From the NCBI GenBank assembly GCA_944325195.1, contig CALUZB010000003.1, positions 60,445 through 124,444 of the forward strand: a stretch of DNA of 64,000 nt. Reading direction: 5' to 3'. Both the position numbers and the translations under genes were made by a program. The first letter of the stretch is position 1, and every line of letters starts with the position of its first letter. Positions 1 through 8,373 of the stretch are shown in pieces. This DNA comes from an uncultured Desulfovibrionaceae bacterium. GTDB taxonomy: Bacteria > Desulfobacterota > Desulfovibrionia > Desulfovibrionales > Desulfovibrionaceae. The notes under the pieces are model-generated. The model did not search any database and had not been told where the DNA came from. It saw nothing but the letters and a program-made list of their open reading frames with translations.

Positions 1-1
1 T

Positions 2-430
2 TATCCTCAATCCACGGCTGTATTCATGGTTGAGGGCAATAGCGTAGGGTCCGGTAATTACCCGCCGTCTGTCGGCGATGAACTGTTTTTCGGAACTTCT
101 CCGTTGATTAAAGTGTCATGCGTTGAGCTGGGTAATCTTACAGACGAGAAAGGGTTTATGAGTAAAACCCAAACGCACAACTGGCATTGGAAGTTTGAAG
201 TAGAGAATCAAAGCGGCAAGTCGATTGATGTTCTGGTGGAAGACAGTCTGCCGGTATTGGCAGATGCCAGAATGGAACTGAAGCAAAGTTCAGTTCCGGC
301 GGCTGAAGTGGATATGGATAAACAGATGTACTTCTGGCAAATGCGGCTTGAGCCAAAGGCCAAGTATGAGATTGAACACAAAGTTAATGCCAGCGCCCCG
401 GCCGATGTGGGAATAAGCAGTACCAGATAG
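2..430 (+). CDS. DUF4139 domain protein, C-terminal part (5' truncated by window)
   Basis: The reading frame is open to the left edge of the window, so the gene starts outside; an internal ATG at 26 is unlikely to be the true start. The visible part has a run of beta-strand-like segments (a Trp-rich NWHWKFEVEN stretch, then VLVEDSLPVLADA, then FWQMRLEPKAKYEIEHKV) matching the end of DUF4139 proteins. These are usually secreted or envelope-associated proteins of unknown function, sometimes labelled mucoidy inhibitor MuiA-like. The family call is from pattern recognition of the closing domain. The product cannot be named further from this fragment. Confidence 0.6.
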   Translation, partial: YPQSTAVFMVEGNSVGSGNYPPSVGDELFFGTSPLIKVSCVELGNLTDEKGFMSKTQTHNWHWKFEVENQSGKSIDVLVEDSLPVLADARMELKQSSVPAAEVDMDKQMYFWQMRLEPKAKYEIEHKVNASAPADVGISSTR

Positions 431-924
431 CTTTCACGGCTATGAGTTTTCTGGTTGTGCTAACTCTCAGCATTTGATATCACTTTCAGTCCGGTTTTTA
501 CATTGGTTCGGAAATCTGAGAATGTTATTGAAAAATACGCCCTTAGACAATTAATTTTAAATCAAAATCCGCGAATAACCGGGACGTTCCTTTGCATGGG
601 GAGAGCTGATGTTTTTTCATTGCCGGAACGTTTATTAAAAACTGTTTAAGTCTGAACTCCCTAAAAGGAGATAAGGAAAATCGGCGTCTGACAGTTAGAC
701 TGTGGATCTAAATATCCATAATCTGCAAGCCTTAGCCAGTCTGTCTCGTGCGTAGGCGTAGCTTTTCATTGTTTGGTGTGACATTCTCCGGTATCAGCTG
801 TTGCAATAGGACTAGGCCGGGCGTTACTTGTCACCCGACAAATTTGCTCTACGGCCATTTCTGATATGGTTCAGCATTTGTCTTTTGGCGTGCGGTTTGT
901 AATGCGGTTCTGTGAGGTGCTTAA
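431..924. other. Intergenic, 494 nt upstream of metN
   Basis: No gene is seen. I looked for a SAM riboswitch (S-box) ahead of metN and did not find its conserved core. There are short self-complementary stretches (for example around 687-701), but no strong terminator or recognisable RNA family. The promoter of the metNI-thiD unit must lie here, but I cannot place it with confidence. Confidence 0.5.
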
Positions 925-1902
925 ATGATTAGAATTGAAGGCCTGAATAAACGCTTCGGCGATCATCAGGTGCTTACCGACATTAACCTGCACGTGGAAC
1001 AGGGCGATATTTTTGGGATTGTCGGCCATTCCGGTGCGGGGAAGACGACCCTGTTGCATTGTCTTAACGGTCTTGAAAGCTACGAAGAAGGCTCTGTGAA
1101 AGTGATGGGGCAGGAAGTGCGGGATTTGGACGACAAAGGCATCAAACTGTTGCGTCGCAATATGGGTATGATTTTTCAACACTTCAGCCTGATGAACCGT
1201 AAGAATGTCTGGAAGAATGTGGCCTTTCCCATGGAAATCTGGCATATGCCCAAGAACCAGATCCGCGAGCGGGTAGATGAACTGCTTGAATTGGTAGGAT
1301 TGCCTGAGAAAAGTCATGAACGGGTAGGCAACCTGAGCGGCGGCCAGAAACAGCGAGTGGGAATAGCTCGGGCGCTTGCTCTTAACCCCAGAATTTTGCT
1401 TTGCGACGAAGCAACATCTGCCTTGGATCCGCGCACTACCATTTCCATTTTAGAGCTGCTTGATGACATTAACAAAAAACTTGGTCTTACCATTGTCCTG
1501 ATTACTCACCAAATGGAAGTGATTAAGATGATTTGTAATAAAACAGTCTTGCTTGACCAGGGGGTAATTGCCGCCAGTGGAGAAACAGAGGCTCAGTTCC
1601 TTTCGCCCAGCCCGGCCTTACAAAGACTGGTTCAGGATGAGTATGCGTTTATTCCCGACGGTGTAAATATCCGTTTGAAATTTCCCAGACACATTGCCAA
1701 AGATGCCATAATTACTCGAATGGCTACCGATTTGGGAATAAATTTCTCAATCGTGGGGGGGCGTCTGGAACGCTATCGTGACCATGTGCTTGGGTATTTG
1801 ATTATTAACGTAAAAAGCCAAGATTTCCAGATAGTTACAGATTACCTCAGAAATAACGAGTTGTTTTGGGAGACTGTTCAAGATGAGCAACATCCAAGCT
1901 GA
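925..1902 (+). CDS. metN: Methionine ABC transporter ATP-binding protein
   Basis: Cytoplasmic ATPase that powers import of methionine through the MetI channel. The 325-residue protein has a Walker A motif (GHSGAGKTT, about residues 34-42), the ABC signature LSGGQKQR and Walker B ILLCDEATSALD. The region after about residue 250 matches the NIL domain, which in MetN binds methionine and inhibits transport. The ATG is preceded by a GTGAGGTG ribosome binding site. The last 20 nt overlap metI, so the two are translationally coupled. No metQ lipoprotein gene is adjacent; thiD follows instead. Confidence 0.93.
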   Translation: MIRIEGLNKRFGDHQVLTDINLHVEQGDIFGIVGHSGAGKTTLLHCLNGLESYEEGSVKVMGQEVRDLDDKGIKLLRRNMGMIFQHFSLMNRKNVWKNVAFPMEIWHMPKNQIRERVDELLELVGLPEKSHERVGNLSGGQKQRVGIARALALNPRILLCDEATSALDPRTTISILELLDDINKKLGLTIVLITHQMEVIKMICNKTVLLDQGVIAASGETEAQFLSPSPALQRLVQDEYAFIPDGVNIRLKFPRHIAKDAIITRMATDLGINFSIVGGRLERYRDHVLGYLIINVKSQDFQIVTDYLRNNELFWETVQDEQHPS

Positions 1903-2560
1903 TCTGCATGCACTCTATGATATAATGGTTACGCGTATTCCGGGACCTACCCTGGAAACGCTGTATATGGTTGCTGTTTCCACTTTGCTTTCATTGGTGC
2001 TGGGAATGATTTTGGCCATGGTAATGGTGCTTACCGGTCCAAAGGGTTTGCGGCCTATCGCTCCATTATATGTGGTTTTGGATATAACTGTGAACGTGCT
2101 GCGCTCGTTCCCGTTCATTATTTTAATCATTGCCATTATCCCGTTCACACGTTGGGTTGTGGGAACTTCTATCGGCAGTACAGCTACTATCGTTCCTTTA
2201 ACCATAGCCGCAGCTCCGTTTGTTGCCAGAATAATGGAGGCCAGCCTGCTGGAAGTGGATTCCGGGGTAGTTGAAGCGGCTAAATCGTTTGGAGCTGGCA
2301 ATTTTCAAATCATCACTCAAGTGATGTTGAAAGAAGCCATGCCGGCAATTGTGCTGAATGTAGCCGTGGTGGCCATCAACCTGGTCGGATACTCCGCAAT
2401 GGCCGGAGCTGTAGGCGGGGGGGGGCTGGGCGACTTGGCAATCATGTATGGTTATAACCGTTATGAAATGGATACCATGCTTGCTGCAATAATCGTATTG
2501 GTTCTGATGGTTCAAGGCATTCAAATGCTGGGCAATTTCTTTTACCGTATTCTGAAATAG
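1883..2560 (+). CDS. metI: Methionine ABC transporter permease
   Basis: Inner-membrane channel subunit, 225 residues with five or so hydrophobic segments. The cytoplasmic EAA loop that docks on the ATPase is visible (VEAAKSFGAGNFQII, about residues 131-145) and the family stretch YSAMAGAVGGGGLGDLA follows at about 170-186. Length is typical for MetI. It starts inside metN and ends 7 nt before thiD, so the three form one transcription unit. The absence of metQ nearby means the binding protein is encoded elsewhere or that the transporter serves another substrate. Confidence 0.93.
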   Translation: MSNIQADLHALYDIMVTRIPGPTLETLYMVAVSTLLSLVLGMILAMVMVLTGPKGLRPIAPLYVVLDITVNVLRSFPFIILIIAIIPFTRWVVGTSIGSTATIVPLTIAAAPFVARIMEASLLEVDSGVVEAAKSFGAGNFQIITQVMLKEAMPAIVLNVAVVAINLVGYSAMAGAVGGGGLGDLAIMYGYNRYEMDTMLAAIIVLVLMVQGIQMLGNFFYRILK

Positions 2561-2567
2561 GTGGTTT

Positions 2568-3464
2568 ATGAACGGAATTTACCAGGAACTGCTCCAGCCG
2601 GCTTGGCTTCAGGGGGATCTGGAGGGCAACCGCCCGTCCCCACCTTGTGTTTTAACCATAGCCGGTTCAGATTCCGGCGGCGGAGCAGGCATTCAGGCGG
2701 ATATTAAAACCTTTATGGCCCTGGGCGTTTATGGCTCCAGCGTTATTTGCGCCCTAACTTCCCAAAATGGTGAGAGAGTTGATGGTATTTTTCCGATAAA
2801 CCCGGAATTTGTAGCCTTGCAGTTGGAAACGGTTTTGTCCGGCTTCCCTGTTAAAGCGTTGAAAACCGGGATGCTTTTTTCTGCCGACATTATTGAAACT
2901 GTAGCGTCCTGTCTCGCTAAACGCGCTTTGACTATTGTAGTGGATCCGGTTTGTGTCAGCCAAAGTGGGCACCGCCTGCTTGAGGGAAGTGCAGTGGAAG
3001 TGCTGAAGAAACATTTAATCCCTTTGGCTGATCTGCTCACACCGAACAAACCGGAAGCGGAACTGCTGGCGGAAATGGCGATTAATTCGCCGGAGGATAT
3101 CAAAATTGCCGCTAAGCGTCTGATGAAGCTTGGAGCCAAGGCGGTTTTGATTAAAGGCGGGCATTTTGACTGTACCGATGACACGGTCACCGATTGGCTG
3201 GCTATGCCGGGGCAGTCTCCTGTTCCTTTGCAAATGCGGCATATCAGCACCGGCAATAATCATGGAACCGGCTGTACCTTGGCTGCGGCGATCACTGCCC
3301 ATTTAGGTTTGGGGCTGAGTTTGCAGGAAGCAATTTTGCATTCACAGAAGTATCTGAATACCTGCTTGAAATTCAGTTATAACCCCGGTAAAGGAAGCGG
3401 ACCGGTAAATCATGCCGCTCCTCTGTTTTTCCATTTGGGGGACAATATACAATATCAATTGTGA
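2568..3464 (+). CDS. thiD: Hydroxymethylpyrimidine/phosphomethylpyrimidine kinase
   Basis: Thiamine pyrimidine branch enzyme that phosphorylates HMP and then HMP phosphate to HMP diphosphate. The ribokinase-type fold shows in GSDSGGGAGIQAD near residues 33-45 (substrate and nucleotide binding), VVDPVCVS in the middle and the anion-hole motif GTGCTLAAA near residue 235. About 25 residues precede the usual ThiD start, with no recognisable domain. The start codon follows metI by 7 nt and its ribosome binding site (GGTGG) lies at the metI stop codon, so it is co-transcribed with the transporter. No TPP riboswitch is visible upstream. Confidence 0.92.
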   Translation: MNGIYQELLQPAWLQGDLEGNRPSPPCVLTIAGSDSGGGAGIQADIKTFMALGVYGSSVICALTSQNGERVDGIFPINPEFVALQLETVLSGFPVKALKTGMLFSADIIETVASCLAKRALTIVVDPVCVSQSGHRLLEGSAVEVLKKHLIPLADLLTPNKPEAELLAEMAINSPEDIKIAAKRLMKLGAKAVLIKGGHFDCTDDTVTDWLAMPGQSPVPLQMRHISTGNNHGTGCTLAAAITAHLGLGLSLQEAILHSQKYLNTCLKFSYNPGKGSGPVNHAAPLFFHLGDNIQYQL

Positions 3465-3516
3465 GTCGGATAGCTACAGAATATAGCATAGTGCATTTTT
3501 ATTGATAAAATAGAAA

Positions 3517-3530
3517 AAGTATTAATACTT
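3517..3530. repeat. 14-bp perfect palindrome upstream of the methyltransferase
   Basis: AAGTATTAATACTT is fully self-complementary and lies in the AT-rich gap about 92 nt before the methyltransferase ATG. Restriction-modification genes often have operators here for the methyltransferase itself or a controller protein. No controller gene is visible, so the role as an operator is inference. Confidence 0.35.
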
Positions 3531-3621
3531 CTTAGGGTTATCTTATATGCGTAAACACAAATTTGCCTAGTAAGGCATTTCAAGGTAATTTACCCAATAC
3601 TTGACGTATTGCAGCAAACAT

Positions 3622-4752
3622 ATGTATAGATTATTAGACCTATTTTCAGGCTGTGGAGGGATGACTCTCGGCTTTTTAGACCCTCGTTTTTGCGGCGGGT
3701 TTAAAAGTGTTTTTGCTATCGATAATGATAAGGCCGCCGCCGCCAGTTACAGTCTGAATTTCGGCAATCATGCTGTCTGCAGTGATATTGAAGGATGGGT
3801 TTCAAATAAGCAGCAGGTACCCCAAGCCGATATTGTTATCGGCGGCCCCCCCTGCCAAGGATTCAGTCTCCTTAATAAAGCAAGGAGAGGGGATACACGC
3901 CGAGCATTGTGGCAGCCGTATATGGACATTGTAGAAATGTCGGGAGCATCTGTTTTTGTTATTGAAAACGTGCAAGGACTTTTGCACTCTCCAGAGCATA
4001 AGCAAATAATTCAGAGGGCAAACAAGCTTGGCTTTGTTACGGTCGCAGCCCTATTGAACGCCGCTGATTATGGAACTCCTCAGACAAGGATACGAACATT
4101 TATTTTCGGGTGGAAAAAGTATCTGGCTGCTTCTGTTCCTTTCCCACCACATCCGACGCATACACAGAGGGCTGACGGATCCGGCCTCCCTTTATGGAAA
4201 ACAACAAAGGAGGCTATCAGTGATCTGCCTGCACCGATCGGCACAAAGATTAGGAATGTAGCCCCGCCGTTGAATCTACATTTTGGAAGAACACCGACAG
4301 AAAAAAGTATCCTTCGCTACAAGGCTGTCCCACCGGGCGGCAACAGATTCGATTTACAGAAAAATGCCCCGGAGCTGACTCCCGAATGCTGGATGCGGAA
4401 AGTCAGTGGCGGTACAGACTTGTTCGGCCGCTTATGGTGGGACAGACCATCTGTGACTATCAGGACAGAGTTTTTTAAACCAGAAAAGGGACGCTATTTA
4501 CATCCTGATCAGCATCGTCCAATTACGCATCGCGAAGCAGCTCGCCTGATGGGCTTTCCTGATGATTTTCAGTTTGTCGGTTCAAAGGTTGAAATTGCTC
4601 GACAAATAGGGAATGCCGTGCCGCCTCCCTTAGCTGGGGCAGTAGCACGGCATGTGCGATCATTACTTGATGAATGGTTCGGGAGAACTTTTTCTGTGCC
4701 TCACGTCGTGGCAGATATTGCAGAGGGTCGTAAGGTTGTCAATAGTATTTGA
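3622..4752 (+). CDS. DNA (cytosine-5-)-methyltransferase
   Basis: Modification enzyme that transfers a methyl group from SAM to C5 of cytosine within a target sequence. Motif I (LLDLFSGCGGMTLGF) is at the very start, motif IV has the catalytic Cys in GGPPCQGFS, motif VI is ENVQG and motif X is GNAVPPPLAGAVARHV near the C-terminus. I chose the ATG at 3622, giving 376 residues; a TTG at 3601 would add 7. The 3' end overlaps the convergent HNH nuclease gene by 90 nt. With the HNH nuclease and Vsr next door this is the M component of a type II system. The recognition site cannot be read from sequence. Confidence 0.92.
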   Translation: MYRLLDLFSGCGGMTLGFLDPRFCGGFKSVFAIDNDKAAAASYSLNFGNHAVCSDIEGWVSNKQQVPQADIVIGGPPCQGFSLLNKARRGDTRRALWQPYMDIVEMSGASVFVIENVQGLLHSPEHKQIIQRANKLGFVTVAALLNAADYGTPQTRIRTFIFGWKKYLAASVPFPPHPTHTQRADGSGLPLWKTTKEAISDLPAPIGTKIRNVAPPLNLHFGRTPTEKSILRYKAVPPGGNRFDLQKNAPELTPECWMRKVSGGTDLFGRLWWDRPSVTIRTEFFKPEKGRYLHPDQHRPITHREAARLMGFPDDFQFVGSKVEIARQIGNAVPPPLAGAVARHVRSLLDEWFGRTFSVPHVVADIAEGRKVVNSI

Positions 4753-5619
4753 CCCTCCATCCAAATGGCATTTGATATGATGTGCCTCCAGATGACGCGG
4801 GTCTGAGCGGTTCCACTGTTCGTGGGTCCAGCCGCAATCTTGGCAAGTATAGTTATCGCGTACTAAAACTGCTCTATAGACCGAATCCGGTATTTTCCTA
4901 TCATGTTCCGGAGCTTGCCTATCTTCCTCCAAAACGTAAATTCCTACAGGCAAATCCGGCCTCCCGGTAAACCGAGTGACAACAGGCCAACCATATTCAG
5001 TTCGTAACTCTCTCGTCCTACGTGCCCATTCAGTTTTATCCCCAGCCACATATCGCAATTCTTCACCGGAAATTTCTTTGCCCACAAATGACCTGAAGTA
5101 CTTTAAAATTTTATCCCGCACACCAGCGTTTTTTTCTTTACGTATATCATTGGCCACATTCCATCGATAAGCAGCTTCAGAGTCTTGTTCAACAGAAAGC
5201 AAGATATACTGGTCAGGTTTCAGGCTGGGTTTGTCAGTATTGAAAAGGGCATAAAGCTCTTCCGGTTCCATATTCTTAAGTGTTATACCGGTAAGAATAC
5301 GCCAGCCATACTCAACACGCAGTTCACGTACTCTGCGGGCATATTCCGAAATACCGGCTACAATCATCAACTCATCTCCGGATAGGATGATTCCCACATA
5401 TTTTTGCATATAAGCAAGGATACGCGCTCTGGCACTGCCTGTATCCGGACCTCGAATAAGAGAAGCACCGAGATTTTGTAAAAGATCACTTGCCGGAACC
5501 AGTGCTAAAACTTGTGTACGAAGTTCACTGTTTTTCAAATGTTCTTCAAAGTTCTCAAGCAACTCCATCAACTGGAGGCAATATTTCTCAGGATCACCGG
5601 GTCTGGAATGTGTAGTCAT
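4663..5619 (-). CDS. HNH endonuclease with two tandem repeats, probable type II restriction enzyme
   Basis: 318 residues. The C-terminus is a zinc-stabilised HNH nuclease: CQDC at 259-262, the catalytic HH at 280-281, Asn 291 and CNIC at 300-303. Two copies of a domain of about 47 residues lie before it, at about 66-112 and 169-215. Both share SG-[DE]-EL...VAG...ARR-x-RELR-x-EYGW and look like helical or winged-helix DNA-binding units. The start overlaps the end of vsr by 4 nt (ATGA), so vsr and this gene are one operon. The 3' end runs 90 nt into the methyltransferase gene on the other strand. Context makes it the R component; the exact specificity family is unknown to me. Confidence 0.8.
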   Translation of the reverse strand: MTTHSRPGDPEKYCLQLMELLENFEEHLKNSELRTQVLALVPASDLLQNLGASLIRGPDTGSARARILAYMQKYVGIILSGDELMIVAGISEYARRVRELRVEYGWRILTGITLKNMEPEELYALFNTDKPSLKPDQYILLSVEQDSEAAYRWNVANDIRKEKNAGVRDKILKYFRSFVGKEISGEELRYVAGDKTEWARRTRELRTEYGWPVVTRFTGRPDLPVGIYVLEEDRQAPEHDRKIPDSVYRAVLVRDNYTCQDCGWTHEQWNRSDPRHLEAHHIKCHLDGGSNTIDNLTTLCNICHDVRHRKSSPEPFIK

Positions 5620-6041
5620 ATAATTCCATATTGTTTTGTGCCCAAAAAATCAGATAGGCGCTGCTTAAGCAATACCTCATCCTTTAGTTCACATTGCCAG
5701 ACTACCAAGCAACGATAACCAAAATTTTTTAGAGCAGCAATGTTGTTGTTGTCCCGTACTTTATTCTCTGAAATTTTACTTTTCCAGAACTCTGTCCGGG
5801 TTGCAGGGATTGTCGCTCGCTTACACCCTTCGTGCCCATGCCAAAAACAGCCGTGGACAAAAATAACTGCTTTATACTTCGGCAAAATTATATCAGGCTT
5901 TCCAGGTAGTTTCTTATTATGCAGGCGGAAACGATAACCCATGCGATGTAAAAGGGAACGTACAAGTATTTCAGGTTTAGTATTTTTCCCTTTTATCTGT
6001 GCCATGTTACGGCTGCGTTGTTCCGGGCTGATCTTATCCAT
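5616..6041 (-). CDS. vsr: Very short patch repair endonuclease
   Basis: Nicks DNA 5' of T:G mismatches that arise when 5-methylcytosine deaminates, so repair can restore C:G. The 141-residue protein has the family start (SPEQRSRNMAQIKGKNTKPE), the catalytic Asp within PGKPDIILP and the zinc/His-rich FVHGCFWHGHEGC. Full length for Vsr. It sits in the same island as the cytosine-5 methyltransferase, as expected for a partner that repairs the lesions methylation causes. It is translationally coupled to the HNH nuclease gene. The strand and AT-rich flanks suggest the island was acquired as a block. Confidence 0.95.
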   Translation of the reverse strand: MDKISPEQRSRNMAQIKGKNTKPEILVRSLLHRMGYRFRLHNKKLPGKPDIILPKYKAVIFVHGCFWHGHEGCKRATIPATRTEFWKSKISENKVRDNNNIAALKNFGYRCLVVWQCELKDEVLLKQRLSDFLGTKQYGII

Positions 6042-6143
6042 TTCTCAAGGTCAACTATTACTTAAAGAGATTGACAAAAGTCATTCATTTCTCAACGTAA
6101 GCATAATAAATCATTTTTCTAGAGAGTAATAAGTCGCCAATGC

Positions 6144-7559
6144 CTAGCGCAAGTCTGGGGTTTCCAGAAACACTTTAAAAGCTTGGTAAGTGGCATAAAT
6201 ATCAGCCACACTGGTCAGCTCAAACGGGCTGTGCATGGCAAGTACGGGCGGGCCGCAATCAATCACGTCCATACCGTAGTTGGCCAGATACATGGCCACA
6301 GTACCGCCGCCACCCAAATCCACCTTGCCAAGTTCAGCCATCTGCCAGGGGACGCCTGCCTGGTTCAGGATGCGTCTGAGCCAGCCGATATATGCCGGAT
6401 GAGCGTCGTTTGCTTCATACTTTCCGCGGGAACCGGTGAATTTGGTAAAAGTCGGCCCGCTCCCCAAAAACGCTGAGTTAAGTTTTTCGTGCAAATCCTG
6501 GTAGTCAGGGTCAAAAGCCCCGTGCACGTCGGCTGAAATTGCCTTTGAAGCAAGCATTACCTGACTTAAGCGGGTTGCCGGCTCCCAATGAGCCAGCATA
6601 TCCTCAACGCAATATTCAAAGAAACGCGATTTGGCTCCGGTGGCTCCTTCAGAACCGATTTCCTCTTTATCCCAGATAATCAGGCATTGTGTATATTCCG
6701 GCGTTTCTCCCGTTTTAGCCTGCTCTATCAAGGCTTCCAGGCTCAGGAATACGCAGGAGCGGTCATCCTGCCCGTAACCGCCGATCATTGAGTTATCCAG
6801 ACCCACATAACGCGCCGGCCCGGCCGGAACTGCATGGATCTCGGCGGAGTAAAGATCTTCCTCTTTGATTGCAAACCGGTCATTCAGCAATTTCAGCACA
6901 TGGGCCTTGACCCGGTTTTTGTTCTCTTCTTCCTCTTCTTCTCCTTGGGCATCAAGCGGCTGATGTCCTAAAATCACATTCATTTTTTCAGCCTGAAAAG
7001 CCTCGGAAAGTTTTTGAACCACCTGCTTTTGAGCCAGGTGCGGCAACAAATCGGCAATGGCGAATACCGGTTCGTTTTCATGTTCGCCCAATACCAAGGA
7101 CACGGTTTCACCGGATTCTTTCACTACATGCCCATGCAAGGCCAGGGGAATGGAAAACCATTGGTGCTTACGGATACCGCCATAATAATGCGTTTTGGCT
7201 TGGGCCACGGCCGCATCTTCATACAGGGGGTGCTGTTTGAAATCAATGCGCGGGGTGTCGCCATGCGCTGCAATCAGGCGTATCCCCTCTGCAAGGGGGC
7301 GACGACCCCGTCGCACGGCCAGCAGGGTTTTTCCTTTAAAGCTGCGCACTACCATGCCGGAAGCGTAGTCGTCGTTGAACCCCGCCGCTTTCAACATCTT
7401 TTCCGCTTCAGCCACGGTTTCCCATTCGGTTTTGCACTGGGATATAAACTTCATGTAGCGCTGAGCCAAGCTGTGCATGGCCTGTTGATGCGTATTGGAA
7501 GAGTAAACTTCCCAAGCGCTTTTGGGGTGATGTTCCAAATCATTTCGTTTTTTTGTCAT
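6144..7559 (-). CDS. M18 family aminopeptidase
   Basis: Zinc aminopeptidase of the aspartyl aminopeptidase type, 471 residues, cytoplasmic. It removes N-terminal residues from peptides. Metal-ligand and catalytic blocks are visible in order: AAHGDTPRIDF (about 93-103), GYGQDDRS near 262, WDKEEIGSEG near 300, and SADVHGAFDPDY near 346. The C-terminal region contains VDLGGGGTVA and VLAMHSP, typical of M18. A short Glu-rich stretch (about residues 208-213) is likely a loop. It is followed downstream, after about 100 nt, by the vsr-HNH pair on the same strand; purN starts 9 nt upstream of its start, so it likely shares that transcript. Confidence 0.9.
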   Translation of the reverse strand: MTKKRNDLEHHPKSAWEVYSSNTHQQAMHSLAQRYMKFISQCKTEWETVAEAEKMLKAAGFNDDYASGMVVRSFKGKTLLAVRRGRRPLAEGIRLIAAHGDTPRIDFKQHPLYEDAAVAQAKTHYYGGIRKHQWFSIPLALHGHVVKESGETVSLVLGEHENEPVFAIADLLPHLAQKQVVQKLSEAFQAEKMNVILGHQPLDAQGEEEEEENKNRVKAHVLKLLNDRFAIKEEDLYSAEIHAVPAGPARYVGLDNSMIGGYGQDDRSCVFLSLEALIEQAKTGETPEYTQCLIIWDKEEIGSEGATGAKSRFFEYCVEDMLAHWEPATRLSQVMLASKAISADVHGAFDPDYQDLHEKLNSAFLGSGPTFTKFTGSRGKYEANDAHPAYIGWLRRILNQAGVPWQMAELGKVDLGGGGTVAMYLANYGMDVIDCGPPVLAMHSPFELTSVADIYATYQAFKVFLETPDLR

Positions 7560-7568
7560 ATCATTTAC

Positions 7569-8255
7569 CTAAAACCCCTGCTCCAGAGGTGGGAAAACCA
7601 GCCATTGGCTGTTTAAATCGTAGTCAGGCCGGGCAAAAACCTTAGGCTGGGAACTTTCCGTTAAAATTACCTGACGCCCTTCAAGCTTAAGTCGCCCCTC
7701 AACCAGCCACTGCACGGCCTGAGGGTAAATTCTGTGTTCAAGCCGATGAATGCGCTCCAGGGTAAGCTTGGGGTCTTCCGCAACTGGAACCGGAACCGCA
7801 GCCTGAATGATCACCGGCCCGCTATCCAGTTGCTCTTCCACAAAATGCACAGTGCAACCACTGAGCTTTACCCCATAATCTGCGGCGGCAGCAACCGCCT
7901 TGGCTCCGGGAAAAGCGGGAAGCAGGCTGGGGTGAATATTCATTATCCGCCCTTCAAATTCCTTAATGAACGGAGTAGATAAAAGTCGCATATAGCCGGC
8001 CAGGACAATTAATTCTGCTTCGGATTTTTTAATAACTGCGAGCATTGCCTGATCGAATTTTTCCCTACAGGAATAGCGGCGGTGATCCTGAGCCCAAGTT
8101 GGGATTCCTGCTGCATCAGCCCGTTTCAAACCATATGCGTCCGGATTATTGGAAAGCGCCAGCACAATCTCCGCATTCAGGACGCCTTCGTGTTGTTTAT
8201 CAATAAAAGCCTGCAGGTTTGACCCCGAGCCGGAAAGCAGGACTGCAATTTTCAT
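7569..8255 (-). CDS. purN: Phosphoribosylglycinamide formyltransferase
   Basis: Third step of purine synthesis: transfers a formyl group from 10-formyl-THF to GAR. The start at 8255 is preferred because GAGGAG lies 5 nt upstream and the protein then begins MKIAVLLSGSGSN, the usual start; an in-frame upstream start at 8291 has no such support. The formyl-folate pocket with the catalytic Asn-His is NIHPSLLPAFPG, and the catalytic Asp is in EEQLDSGPVI. 228 residues, slightly longer than usual owing to a C-terminal tail of about 25 residues. Sits between cobA-hemD and the M18 gene, all on the minus strand. Confidence 0.93.
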   Translation of the reverse strand: MKIAVLLSGSGSNLQAFIDKQHEGVLNAEIVLALSNNPDAYGLKRADAAGIPTWAQDHRRYSCREKFDQAMLAVIKKSEAELIVLAGYMRLLSTPFIKEFEGRIMNIHPSLLPAFPGAKAVAAAADYGVKLSGCTVHFVEEQLDSGPVIIQAAVPVPVAEDPKLTLERIHRLEHRIYPQAVQWLVEGRLKLEGRQVILTESSQPKVFARPDYDLNSQWLVFPPLEQGF

Positions 8256-8373
8256 CTTCACTCCTCTTAAACGCCTTAAACCGGAAAGCACAGACGATTC
8301 CCCAGGGTGGCCAGCAAAGCGCAGGATAAGACCACGTTCCAGGGCGATTTAATTCTGAAGTTGCTTGATGCGC

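Noticed and set aside
577..597. Possible sigma-54 promoter upstream of metN
   Set aside because: GG and GC are 10 nt apart but the rest of the -24 element does not match, and it is more than 300 nt from the gene.
640..900. Possible SAM riboswitch ahead of metN
   Set aside because: No S-box or other SAM-binding core could be found by eye.
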